From JABDDM01 sp038240295 (lineage in GTDB: Bacteria > Bacteroidota > Ignavibacteria > Palsa-1295), in the NCBI GenBank assembly GCA_038240295.1, contig JBBSDW010000156.1:1-7233 (forward strand): a stretch of 7,233 bases of DNA, in the 5' to 3' direction. Below the pieces are notes generated by a model, which saw only the letters and a program-made list of their open reading frames with translations, made no database searches and was not told the origin of the DNA. The translations under genes were made by a program, and so were the position numbers. Below, piece after piece: positions 1 to 6,793 of the stretch (within the stretch, counting starts at the first letter, position 1; every line of letters starts with the position of its first letter).

Positions 1-474
1 TGTGGTAACTTCAGCGATATTTCGCACTTGACCGGTAAGATTACCAGCCATGAAGTTTACATTATCTGTAAGATCTTTCCATGTGCCCGAAACGCCTTTT
101 ACAACTGCCTGGCCGCCAAGTTTTCCTTCCGTGCCCACTTCGCGCGCCACGCGGGTTACTTCGGATGCGAACGAGCTAAGCTGATCGACCATCGTGTTGA
201 TCGTATTCTTCAGCTCCAAAATTTCGCCTTTTACGTCTACCGTGATCTTCTTCGAAAGATCGCCATTAGCAACGGCCGTTGTAACTGTCGCAATATTTCG
301 TACCTGGGCGGTAAGGTTACCGGCCATGAAGTTTACATTGTCCGTAAGATCCTTCCACGTACCCGACACCCCTTTTACAACTGCCTGACCGCCAAGTTTT
401 CCTTCTGTTCCTACTTCGCGCGCCACGCGGGTTACTTCAGAGGCGAATGAGCTAAGCTGGTCGACCATCGTATT
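1..474 (-). repeat. 276-bp tandem repeat within the HAMP gene (one full unit and 198 bp of a second)
   Basis: Positions 199-474 form one unit and 1-198 the first 66 codons of the next, reading on the minus strand. Over the 66 aligned residues the copies differ at two positions only (A/G at residue 246 versus 338, T/E at 253 versus 345). By eye the DNA differs at about 28 of 198 bases, nearly all in third codon positions. The repeat is therefore old, or shuffled, and held by selection on the protein rather than a fresh duplication. More copies may follow outside the window. Confidence 0.9.
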
Positions 475-1044
475 TACGACCTTGCCCGTGCGTAAAAATT
501 CTCCCTTGACCGGCCTGCCGTCGATCTCGAGTGCCATCGTTTGCGACAGATCGCCTTTTGCCACAGCGCCGATGACGCGAGCAACTTCTGTCGTCGGCTG
601 GGCGAGATCGCTGATGAGCATGTTGACCGATTCAACGCACGATGCCCATCCGCCGGATGACCCGGTGAGTGCTGCACGCTGGTTGATCTTTCCTTCTTTG
701 CCGACGACGGCGCTGATGCGCTCGAGTTCGCGAGTAAGGCGCTCGTTGAGTTCGATCACATCGTTAAGCGTATCGGCGATCTTTCCGATCATTCCGTTCT
801 CTTCTGTTTCGACCCGCATGGTGAAGTCGCCTTTTTTCACAGCAGAGAGTACGCGTAGTAATTGCTTGAGATCGAGATGGCCTTCGCTATCGACGCGGGG
901 CACTGAAGTCGCCCCTGCTGCCACCTCGCGATTAAGTACCGTAGCACCATTTCGCTGAGAGCCGTTCTGAGAGCGAGAACTCGCCTTGCCATTCGAAGGC
1001 CGGCGTATCGTTTTCATTTCGCCGTTGGTTTTGCCGTTCGCCAT
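1..1044 (-). CDS. Multi-HAMP sensor protein, probably a Nik1-like (hybrid) histidine kinase; N-terminal part only
   Basis: The reading frame starts at ATG 1044 and stays open to the left edge (348 codons). The upstream in-frame stop at 1090-1092 limits the start; ATG 1017 is an alternative. No signal peptide or membrane segment is visible, so the protein should be cytoplasmic. Residues 1-50 are polar, low-complexity linker (rich in N, G, S, R). A first HAMP-like module lies at about 60-105 (VKKGDFTMRVE), a more divergent one at about 108-195 (VAKGDLSQTM, then GRPVKGEFLR). Next comes a 92-residue unit at 191-282 starting NTMVDQLSSFASEVTRVARE, repeated from 283 to the edge. These are the HAMP-linker repeats of group III (Nik1-type) hybrid kinases, where stacked HAMP units pass a signal to HisKA/HATPase/receiver domains. 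Those output domains would lie beyond the window, so kinase activity is inferred. No clear ribosome binding site precedes the start. Confidence 0.88.
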   Translation of the reverse strand, partial: MANGKTNGEMKTIRRPSNGKASSRSQNGSQRNGATVLNREVAAGATSVPRVDSEGHLDLKQLLRVLSAVKKGDFTMRVETEENGMIGKIADTLNDVIELNERLTRELERISAVVGKEGKINQRAALTGSSGGWASCVESVNMLISDLAQPTTEVARVIGAVAKGDLSQTMALEIDGRPVKGEFLRTGKVVNTMVDQLSSFASEVTRVAREVGTEGKLGGQAVVKGVSGTWKDLTDNVNFMAGNLTAQVRNIATVTTAVANGDLSKKITVDVKGEILELKNTINTMVDQLSSFASEVTRVAREVGTEGKLGGQAVVKGVSGTWKDLTDNVNFMAGNLTGQVRNIAEVTT

Positions 1045-1546
1045 ATTCGTAAAAAGATCTGGTTGCCTAAAAAATGCTGGTTGATAGAGTCACTGGACGT
1101 TGAGAATGAATGCCGGCCGATTACAACAATGTCCCCATGAAAAAAAGCCTGCGACCAAAGGTGGATCCAACTGCAAATGGTAATGAGAGCAGGTTGTCCG
1201 ATCCCATCATACAACTCTCGTGTCCCGTACGAAGTCATTAAGCAACATAATTCCTAAAAAAATGGGAAGAAGTTGTGATTCAATCATCGCTGATGAAGCT
1301 CATCGACAATTTCGAGCCAAAATGCGAATCTTATGCCACGATAGTTTTGTGGTCGATCGCGGGTGACCTGCCAAAAGAAATTATGAAAAAGCTTGCTCTT
1401 TCACTTGGGAGGTTGTAATTATTTCGATGCAAAATTGCTTCGGAAGTCATGCCCAAAGATGATGCCGAAACATGCGTTATCTTTGCCATGAATTTTACGC
1501 TCGTATTTCGTTGTGACCCACATCACGTTGCTTTGCTGAACCGACC
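1045..1546. other. 502-bp divergent intergenic region between the HAMP gene and dnaN
   Basis: No convincing gene, tRNA or ncRNA was found. The stretch should hold the promoters of both divergent genes. A short frame at 1275-1418 (GTG start, 47 codons, reading ...AGDLPKEIMKKL...) follows a purine-rich GGGAAGAAG but has no firm homology; it is treated under findings. The only strong structure is the inverted repeat at 1447-1491. I looked for DnaA boxes (TTATCCACA and near variants) because dnaN often sits near an origin and found none with fewer than about three mismatches, so there is no support for an origin here. Confidence 0.6.
1447..1491 (+). promoter_or_regulatory. Inverted repeat overlapping a candidate dnaN promoter element
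   Basis: The left arm TCATG-CC-CAAAGAT (1447-1460) and right arm ATCTTTG-C-CATGA (1479-1491) can pair over 12 bases, with a small internal bulge and an 18-nt loop. The right arm overlaps TATCTTTG at 1478-1485, which matches the Bacteroidota -7 consensus TAnnTTTG exactly and lies about 60 bp before the dnaN start. No TTG is found at the usual -33 spacing, so the promoter call is tentative. The repeat could be an operator or a hairpin near the 5' end of the transcript. Confidence 0.35.
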
Positions 1547-2662
1547 ATGAAGTTTCTCGCCCAGATCAAACCACTGCAGGAAGCACTCTCGAAAGTCATT
1601 GCCGTCATTCCGAGCAAATCGACGCTCGCCCAGCTTGAATCGGTTCATGCCGAGCTCAAAGGCAATCAGATCATGCTCACCGGGACGGATCTCGAGATCA
1701 CCGTGACGGTAGCACTTGAAGTTAGCGGCATTGCCGATGGTATGGCGAATGTTCCAGCGCGAATATTTCATGAGATCGTTCGCGCGCTCCCTGAAGGCGA
1801 GATCACCTTCTCGCTCGACCCTGCCACGCGACGCATACAGCTTCAGACCAGCCAGGGTAATTACACTCTTACTGCCGACGACACTGCAACAATGGCACAG
1901 GCTACTGCGGAATTTAAGCCAGAGGGTTCGATCAAAGTAGGAGCCGAGACGATCAAACGAATGATCGGCAAAACTCTCTTTGCTGTTTCGACCGACGAAC
2001 TTCGCCCGAGCATGATGGGCGTGCTCTTTCAATTCTCTCCCGAAGGGACTCGCGCAGTTTCGACCGATGGTCACCGGCTTGTTCGCATCTTCAATACATC
2101 GCTTAAGGCCGATAACGAAGTCGATGTGATCATCCCGAGCAAAGCACTCGGGCTCGTACTGAAATCATTCGCCGATAGCGAAGAGATCAGTCTCTCGTTC
2201 AGCACCACACAAGTAGAATTCAAGAATGCTTCGACCTCGATCCTGAGCCGATTGATCGACGAACGCTATCCGAACTACGAAGCAGTTATCCCGCGTGAGA
2301 ACGACAAGCAACTCATGATCTCGAAGGACGCAATGCTGCGCAGTGTCAAGCGCGTTTCGATCTTCGCGAACACGACTACACGTCAGTTGCAGTTCAAGCT
2401 TGCGAAAGATTCGATGTCGATCCTTGCGGAAAATTTCGACGCCGGCAACGAAGCTCGCGAGCTTATCGCCTGCGACTACGGTCAGGACGATCTTACAATC
2501 GGCTTCAACGGCCGCTTCATTGAAGATGCGCTGAGCCACCTCGACACCGATGACATCACGCTAAAATTCTCAACACCAACCAGAGCAGCGATCGTGGAAC
2601 CGGCACAACTGCCGAACGAGGATCTGCTCATGCTCGTCATGCCCGTCAGGCTTAATAGCTGA
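1547..2662 (+). CDS. dnaN: DNA polymerase III subunit beta (sliding clamp)
   Basis: This 371-residue protein matches the DnaN family in length (E. coli 366) and in sequence at both ends. The N-terminus MKFLAQIKPLQEALSKV is the usual first helix region. FSPEGTRAVSTDGHRL near residue 165-180 is the conserved segment of the second domain, and LLMLVMPVRL closes the protein in the way typical of clamp C-termini. Three similar domains of about 120 residues are expected. Two copies form a ring around DNA and tether polymerase III and other clamp-binding proteins. The ATG start gives the conserved N-terminus; no good Shine-Dalgarno precedes it. recF begins 57 bp after the stop and is probably co-transcribed. 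dnaA is not directly upstream, where many bacteria have it; a divergent signalling gene sits there instead. The family assignment is secure. Confidence 0.97.
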   Translation: MKFLAQIKPLQEALSKVIAVIPSKSTLAQLESVHAELKGNQIMLTGTDLEITVTVALEVSGIADGMANVPARIFHEIVRALPEGEITFSLDPATRRIQLQTSQGNYTLTADDTATMAQATAEFKPEGSIKVGAETIKRMIGKTLFAVSTDELRPSMMGVLFQFSPEGTRAVSTDGHRLVRIFNTSLKADNEVDVIIPSKALGLVLKSFADSEEISLSFSTTQVEFKNASTSILSRLIDERYPNYEAVIPRENDKQLMISKDAMLRSVKRVSIFANTTTRQLQFKLAKDSMSILAENFDAGNEARELIACDYGQDDLTIGFNGRFIEDALSHLDTDDITLKFSTPTRAAIVEPAQLPNEDLLMLVMPVRLNS

Positions 2663-2719
2663 TCGAAGGATTCGTTAATATTGTTTTGAACTAATCTTTT
2701 TTCCGATCGAACGTTCGGT

Positions 2720-3867
2720 TTGAAACTCTTGCGCTTACGCTCGTTCGCAATCATAAGGAATCGAGTATCGCCGGGCTCGCTCCGTGCATCAATGTGTTTG
2801 TTGGGCCGAATGGCGCCGGAAAAACATCCGTGCTCGAGGCGCTCTCACTCGCAACGCTCACCAAGAGTTTTAGTACGGGCGCCGATGTCGCGCTTGTTAC
2901 GGAAGGCAGCGCCGGTCTTCAGATCGAATCGCAATTTTATTCCGATCTCGGCGTCCCGACTCGCGTAGTTGTTGAGTTGCAGGTCGGCCCCCCGATGAAG
3001 AAGACGCTGATGATGAATAACGACCGGCTTCGTGCCGCGAGCGACCTCATCGGCAGGGCGCCTGTCGTGGTGCTGACTCCGGATGACAAGATCATCACAA
3101 GCGGACCGCCTTCGGAGCGGCGACGCTTTATGAACGTCGTCCTTTCACAGGCAAGCCGCACCTATCTCGAACACGAACTCGAGTTCAAAAAAGCGCTTAA
3201 GCATCGCAACGCCATTTTGGCCGACGCAAAGCAGACGCGGCGATCGATCAATGATACCAAGTCGATCCTTGAGCCCTGGACCGAAATGGTGATCCATCAT
3301 GCCGCCCGTGTGATCGAACGCAGAGACCAGTTCACCAAAGATTTTCGGCCCTATTTGATCGCAGCATACCGTGAGGTCTCCGACAATCGCGAATCTCCGG
3401 CGCTTGCCTATGAACCGATGGGGCTTGGTGCAGGACTGCTTGGTAACGGTGCCGAGAGTTTCCTGCGCGACCAACTTCGCTTAGTGAGTCAGGATGAATT
3501 TCGGCGCGGCGTTTCGCTTGTCGGTGCGCATCGGGACGATCTCATGTTGTTCATTCATGGATCGGCTCCGGCGCGGGATCATGCTTCGCAAGGCCAGCAT
3601 AAAACGCTGCTTGTGGCAATGAAACTTGCAGAGTTTCGTTACTTAAAAGAGGCTACTGGAGAGACGCCGATGCTGTTGCTCGACGACGTCTTTAGCGAGC
3701 TCGATCGCGATCGCGCTGCCAAATTGCTTGCGCTAACAGAATCCGGAGGATTCGGTCAGACGTTCATCACATCGACCGATCGGTCGATCTTTGAACGCTC
3801 GCTCAATTTCAGCACAGGCGATCACAAGCTTTGGGAGGTTACCTCCGGCCAGGTGATCGGGCAGTGA
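2720..3867 (+). CDS. recF: DNA replication and repair protein RecF, with an apparent 1-base frameshift near the N-terminus
   Basis: RecF is an SMC/ABC-like ATPase that acts with RecO and RecR at gapped or stalled DNA. The main frame shows Walker A GPNGAGKT (2803-2826), GAHRDDL, the ABC signature region ASQGQHKTLL (from 3583) and Walker B MLLLDDVFSELD (from 3670). In that frame the first start codon is GTG 2794, two codons before the Walker A glycine, which would remove the first beta strand. The missing N-terminus is present one frame over: TTG 2720 reads MKLLRLRSF, and the main frame continues from 2746 as RNHKESSIAGLAPCINVF. Adding one C at about 2746 (TTCGC to TTCCGC) joins them into a canonical RecF start and a 382-residue protein (E. 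coli 357). The cause may be a sequencing error or a real mutation. No slippery heptamer is visible. Function is certain as a family call; integrity of this allele is not. Confidence 0.9.
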
Positions 3868-3914
3868 ATGTGAGGCAGCGTTTTCCATCCAGGCAGAATT
3901 AATGTAATTTTTTC

Positions 3915-4199
3915 ATGGCAAGACCGTTATCTATTCGTAACATCATCCCAGGTATGATGAATGAGTTCGGGCTTGAAGAAAAAGCCCACAAATATTCGAT
4001 CCTCACGAGCTGGCCCGAGATCGTTGGTGAGAGTGTCGCTGCGGTTACGATCCCGATGAAGCTTGATCGTGGTGTCTTGCAAATCAAGGTTGCAAATGCA
4101 GTATGGAAGTACGAACTTACCATGCGCAAGTCAGAGATCCTGCGGAAGATCCATCAGAAATACGGTGAGTTAAGCGTTTCAGATATTCATTGGAAATGA
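3915..4199 (+). CDS. DUF721 / DciA-like protein (replicative helicase-associated)
   Basis: This 94-residue protein has the DUF721 pattern: W33-PEIVG, a hydrophobic strand with LDRGVLQIKVANAVW (50-64), then YEL and a basic helix with RKSEILRKI. DciA proteins of this family load or operate the DnaB replicative helicase in bacteria lacking DnaC/DnaI, and the family is often encoded beside recF or dnaN. The position here, 47 bp after recF in a dnaN-recF cluster, supports that role. It consists of little more than the domain itself, as is common in Bacteroidota. ATG 3915 gives the expected short N-terminal helix (LSIRNIIPGMM). No Shine-Dalgarno is visible; the upstream sequence is T-rich. The last codons overlap the next gene. 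The family is well supported; helicase loading in this organism is inferred. Confidence 0.85.
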   Translation: MARPLSIRNIIPGMMNEFGLEEKAHKYSILTSWPEIVGESVAAVTIPMKLDRGVLQIKVANAVWKYELTMRKSEILRKIHQKYGELSVSDIHWK

Positions 4200-4510
4200 T
4201 TCAAAAGCCACATCTTCGGTCGCTCTATATCGCCATCGCGATCTATGTCGTCGTCTCTCCGCTTTCGACGTACAATACATTCGCGATGTTCGGATTGGTG
4301 GAGGCAAAGCTGCCGTTGCTCCAGCTCGCAATGACCGCAGTCATGATCTGTTTTGCGATCGTAGCTTCACGCCCGCTCTCGAAGCACATGCGCGAGAATC
4401 CGAACGTCGAATACCCAAAGATCTGGACCATCGGATTCTGGGTCATTGGACCGCCTGCGCTTTTTGCTTACTACCACTTGCGCCTTCGTCCAAAGATGAT
4501 CGCTGCGTAA
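4196..4510 (+). CDS. Small integral membrane protein of unknown function
   Basis: I do not recognise this 104-residue protein. ATG 4196 overlaps the TGA of the DUF721 gene in an ATGA arrangement, which suggests translational coupling and favours this start over TTG 4190. Three hydrophobic stretches look membrane-spanning: about residues 9-30 (YIAIAIYVVV), 40-58 (LLQLAMTAVMICFAIVA) and 77-94 (IWTIGFWVIGPPALFAYY). The loop between the second and third is charged (SKHMRENPNVEYPK), and the C-terminus is basic (HLRLRPK). By the positive-inside rule the C-terminus is probably cytoplasmic. It is the last gene of the dnaN-recF-dciA run, followed by the hairpin repeats and a terminator. Nothing in it indicates a link to replication beyond position. 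The coding call rests on overlap, codon use like its neighbours and coherent hydrophobic segments. Confidence 0.75.
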   Translation: MIQKPHLRSLYIAIAIYVVVSPLSTYNTFAMFGLVEAKLPLLQLAMTAVMICFAIVASRPLSKHMRENPNVEYPKIWTIGFWVIGPPALFAYYHLRLRPKMIAA

Positions 4511-4534
4511 GCTCTCCGAAAAAGTCTGAACGAT

Positions 4535-4630
4535 AATCCCAAAAATCCATGTAATTTTGGGATTTGAATCCCCAAATACCTAAGTTTTTTGGGAATGCAC
4601 TCCCAAAAACCTTGTGAAACTTAGGAATTG
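4535..4630. repeat. Three adjacent 32-bp imperfect repeats with hairpin potential
   Basis: The units 4535-4566, 4567-4598 and 4599-4630 abut exactly. Each starts A(A/C)TCCC(A/C)AAA and ends in a GGGA- or AGGA-containing right half. Unit 1 folds on itself with a 10-bp perfect stem (4535-4544 with 4555-4564). The right half of unit 2 pairs with the left half of unit 3 (TTTTTGGGA 4586-4594 with TCCCAAAAA 4601-4609). That hairpin is enclosed by CCTAAGT (4579-4585) with ACTTAGG (4619-4625). Unit 2 can instead pair internally with one mismatch, so the folds compete. None is followed by a T run except the separate terminator downstream. Confidence 0.7.
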
Positions 4631-4649
4631 AGTCTAAAACAACTTTGCG

Positions 4650-4698
4650 AAAAAGACTCAGAACGAGATCGTTAAATCTCATTCTGAGTCTTTTTTTT
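4650..4698. terminator. Strong intrinsic terminator, likely bidirectional
   Basis: AAAAAGACTCAG... (4650-4669) pairs with 4676-4695 over 20 bp with a single C/A mismatch and a 6-nt loop (CGTTAA). Eight T residues (4691-4698) follow on the plus strand, and the five A residues at 4650-4654 give a T run on the minus strand. It lies between the convergent ends of the membrane-protein gene (stop 4510) and the T9SS gene (stop 4735), so it can end transcripts from both sides. Confidence 0.9.
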
Positions 4699-4705
4699 GA
4701 ATCAT

Positions 4706-4724
4706 GCCGCTCTTCATAAGCGGC
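4706..4724. other. Small GC-rich hairpin beside the T9SS gene stop
   Basis: GCCGCT (4706-4711) pairs with AGCGGC (4719-4724) around a 7-nt loop, 10 bases past the minus-strand stop codon at 4735. No T run follows on either strand, so it is not a terminator alone. It may protect the 3' end of the minus-strand transcript. Confidence 0.4.
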
Positions 4725-4734
4725 GAACGCAGAA

Positions 4735-6615
4735 TTATTTCAGAAGTACAAGTTTGCGCGTGATCGTTTCTCCCGCCACGCTTGCGCTGAGATAGTAGGT
4801 GCCGTTCGAGCGTCCGAGCGAACTTGCGTCGAACTGAACTGAATTGCTGCTGCCGCCCGCGATCATTTTCGGATCGAGCGAATAGACTACGCGGCCAAGC
4901 ACGTCGCGAATTTCCAACTGCATCATCCCGCTCTTTGCCGCTTCCAGCGTGATCGTGGTATTGTTATGCGTTGGGTTCGGCGCGATCGTGAGCGATGTGA
5001 TCGTATTCGTCGACATCGCAACGCCTACGTGCGCTGTGTCCTGCACAGTTCCTGAGAGCACGACTTGTCTCAAGCTATCGGCACGGCCGTCGAAGGTGAC
5101 CGTGAGCATCGCATGATGGACGCTAATCGGATCGTGAGGCGCCCAGGTGATCGTTTCGATCTGTGTTGCGCCAACAGCAAGCGTATAGGAACCTGTGGGT
5201 GTTACTGAAAATTCAGAAGCGTCCGGACCGGTAAGCGTGACATGGTCAACCGTCACAATGGAATCGGATGGATTGGATACCGTGACCTGCTTGCTGATAG
5301 ATTTACCTACGATGACTGTACCGAGATCCAGTTGCGCAACACTCAGCGCGATATACTCATGCTTCGGCGGGGCAGCTGGCACTCCCTGCAGCCATACCGG
5401 ATGCAGCGGATGGCGTGGGCCGTTATCATAAAGAATCTGCGATGTCCCGCTGCTGATCGCACCGATGCGAATTCTCGATTTTGAGTAATCGTTATAATTC
5501 ACAGAAGCATGTGTAAGAAAAAGGATCGAATCCGATTGACCGACAAACATGATGTCGCCGCCATTGCCTCGCTGCTTTGCCTGCGGATCGACCTCTGCAT
5601 TATAGCCATCGAAAAAATATTCCGTTGACGGGATCATCGTACGAGGGATCACGATGCCGTCCGTCAGTACGATCGCATTTCCGTTGTAGTCATAGGTTTG
5701 GGTGATGAGATCGGCGCCGCTATCCTTGGCGAGGATCATTTCCGCAATGTTATTATCCTTGACGCGAAGTCCCAGTCCAAAATTAAAATCGCGGCTCACA
5801 ACTGGCAGATTGAATTTACCCTGCACACTGCTCGTAAAAAGAGTTGTACGAAAGATCTGCGTCGGTCCATTCGGATGTGGCTCCCAGCGCACCGCGTGGA
5901 AATCGGGACCGTTGACCTGATTGGATAGCTGATCGACAATAATCGCGACCATAATATTTCCGCCAGGGCTTGCGGCAAGATTCGACATGTGGTAATCGCC
6001 CTGGATCTGATGCGTCTGATCCATAGGATAGAGGATCGAGTCAATTCCGGAGTTTGCACCAGTGTCGATCTGATCCAAGTGGCCGTGATAGAACCACAAA
6101 CTCGGACTTCCGATTTGGGAGCCCGTCCATGTAGCATACCAATCGACATTGTTCGCAGCGATCACTCCGAGCGGAATGGAAAGATTGACAGAATTCACCG
6201 GTGGATTGATGCGCTTCAGGATCTTGAATTTTGTCGCAAAATCAAAAAAATTACCGAGTAAAAAGGGCGCGTCGAGCTGGATTATAGCATCAGCCGAATC
6301 CTGGAGCGTGGTTGTGCTATTTGGAAAAAGGAAGTGTCCTGCGATCAAGAGCCGCTTGCCATCTGCCGTTGCAGAAAGCACCGAGAGCTTCGATACGGAA
6401 GTGATGCCCGTATAAAACGCTTTGCGGAGCGCCGTATTCACAGACGCAGTGTCGATAATCGTGGTGCTATCGAGCGTGGTGCCGTCTGTGAAAAAAATTT
6501 TGCTGTGGTCTCCTGTAACAAAGGCGACGCGGGAAGGCTGAGCAAACGCTGAACCGGCGGAGAACAAGCAGATCAGCAGGGCTGAAATGCCAAAGGATCG
6601 TTGAAAAAATTTCAT
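4735..6615 (-). CDS. Secreted beta-rich protein with choice-of-anchor-D domain and T9SS type A sorting domain
   Basis: This 626-residue protein starts at ATG 6615 with a clear signal peptide (MKFFQRSFGISALLICLFSA, probable cleavage AFA|Q at 25/26). A longer in-frame start at 6729 would put 38 mostly basic residues before it and is less likely. Residues about 26-418 are beta-rich with WD/PD40-like stretches (SATADGKRLLIAG, AASPGGNIMVAII), perhaps a beta propeller; no catalytic motif was recognised. Residues about 424-525 form a choice-of-anchor-D/ASPM-SPD-2-Hydin-like Ig fold (LDLGTVIVGKSISKQVTVSN). Residues about 540-626 are the type A sorting domain (IAPNPTHNNTTITLE, LEIRDVLGRVV, NGTYYLSASV, ending RKLVLLK). 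The protein should cross the inner membrane by Sec and the outer membrane by T9SS, with removal of the C-terminal domain and release or surface attachment. Its biological role is unknown. It is a lone gene ending at the shared terminator. Confidence 0.92.
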   Translation of the reverse strand: MKFFQRSFGISALLICLFSAGSAFAQPSRVAFVTGDHSKIFFTDGTTLDSTTIIDTASVNTALRKAFYTGITSVSKLSVLSATADGKRLLIAGHFLFPNSTTTLQDSADAIIQLDAPFLLGNFFDFATKFKILKRINPPVNSVNLSIPLGVIAANNVDWYATWTGSQIGSPSLWFYHGHLDQIDTGANSGIDSILYPMDQTHQIQGDYHMSNLAASPGGNIMVAIIVDQLSNQVNGPDFHAVRWEPHPNGPTQIFRTTLFTSSVQGKFNLPVVSRDFNFGLGLRVKDNNIAEMILAKDSGADLITQTYDYNGNAIVLTDGIVIPRTMIPSTEYFFDGYNAEVDPQAKQRGNGGDIMFVGQSDSILFLTHASVNYNDYSKSRIRIGAISSGTSQILYDNGPRHPLHPVWLQGVPAAPPKHEYIALSVAQLDLGTVIVGKSISKQVTVSNPSDSIVTVDHVTLTGPDASEFSVTPTGSYTLAVGATQIETITWAPHDPISVHHAMLTVTFDGRADSLRQVVLSGTVQDTAHVGVAMSTNTITSLTIAPNPTHNNTTITLEAAKSGMMQLEIRDVLGRVVYSLDPKMIAGGSSNSVQFDASSLGRSNGTYYLSASVAGETITRKLVLLK

Positions 6616-6793
6616 AGTCTTCTGAGGTTTGTATGACGCACCTGACCAACACAACAAGCGATGGCGCATTCCATTGGGCATAAATTTACGCACAAACTTG
6701 TCCTTCCGTCGTAAAATGACTGGGAGCACCTTCAGTCTAAGCGTTGTTAAGCATCGCCAATACTGGAAGATGCTGCACCACTAATTGCACGAG
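6616..6793. other. 178-bp divergent intergenic region
   Basis: This spacer should contain the promoters of the T9SS gene (minus) and the dehydrogenase-like gene (plus). A near-palindrome GCATAAATTTACGC at 6678-6691 gives TAAATTTA on both strands, one base off the TAnnTTTG -7 consensus, about 63 bp before the T9SS start. No TTG lies at the expected -33 distance on either strand, so I do not call a promoter. Confidence 0.4.

Noticed and set aside
28..450. Open plus-strand frame of 140 codons
   Set aside because: It is the antisense shadow of the HAMP repeat gene, and its internal repetition comes from the 276-bp unit.
1185..1219. Stem GAGA..GTTGT with ACAACTCTC as a small RNA or terminator
   Set aside because: It is short with a 4-nt bulge and no T run; likely chance.
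1045..1546. Replication origin upstream of dnaN
   Set aside because: No cluster of DnaA boxes and no AT-rich unwinding repeat was found.
1523..2074. Minus-strand frame of 183 codons opposite dnaN
   Set aside because: It lies antisense to the conserved clamp domains and shows no recognisable motif.
2720..2760. Programmed -1 frameshift in recF
   Set aside because: The shift site lacks an X XXY YYZ slippery heptamer and no clear stimulatory hairpin was seen; a simple 1-base deletion explains it better.
4190..4195. TTG 4190 as start of the membrane protein
   Set aside because: ATG 4196 two codons later gives the common ATGA stop-start overlap and a better start codon.
4535..4630. CRISPR array
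   Set aside because: The 32-bp units abut without spacers and diverge from each other.
6616..6729. 38-residue N-terminal extension of the T9SS protein from ATG 6729
   Set aside because: It would bury the signal peptide behind a basic, unconserved-looking leader; ATG 6615 gives a normal secreted protein.
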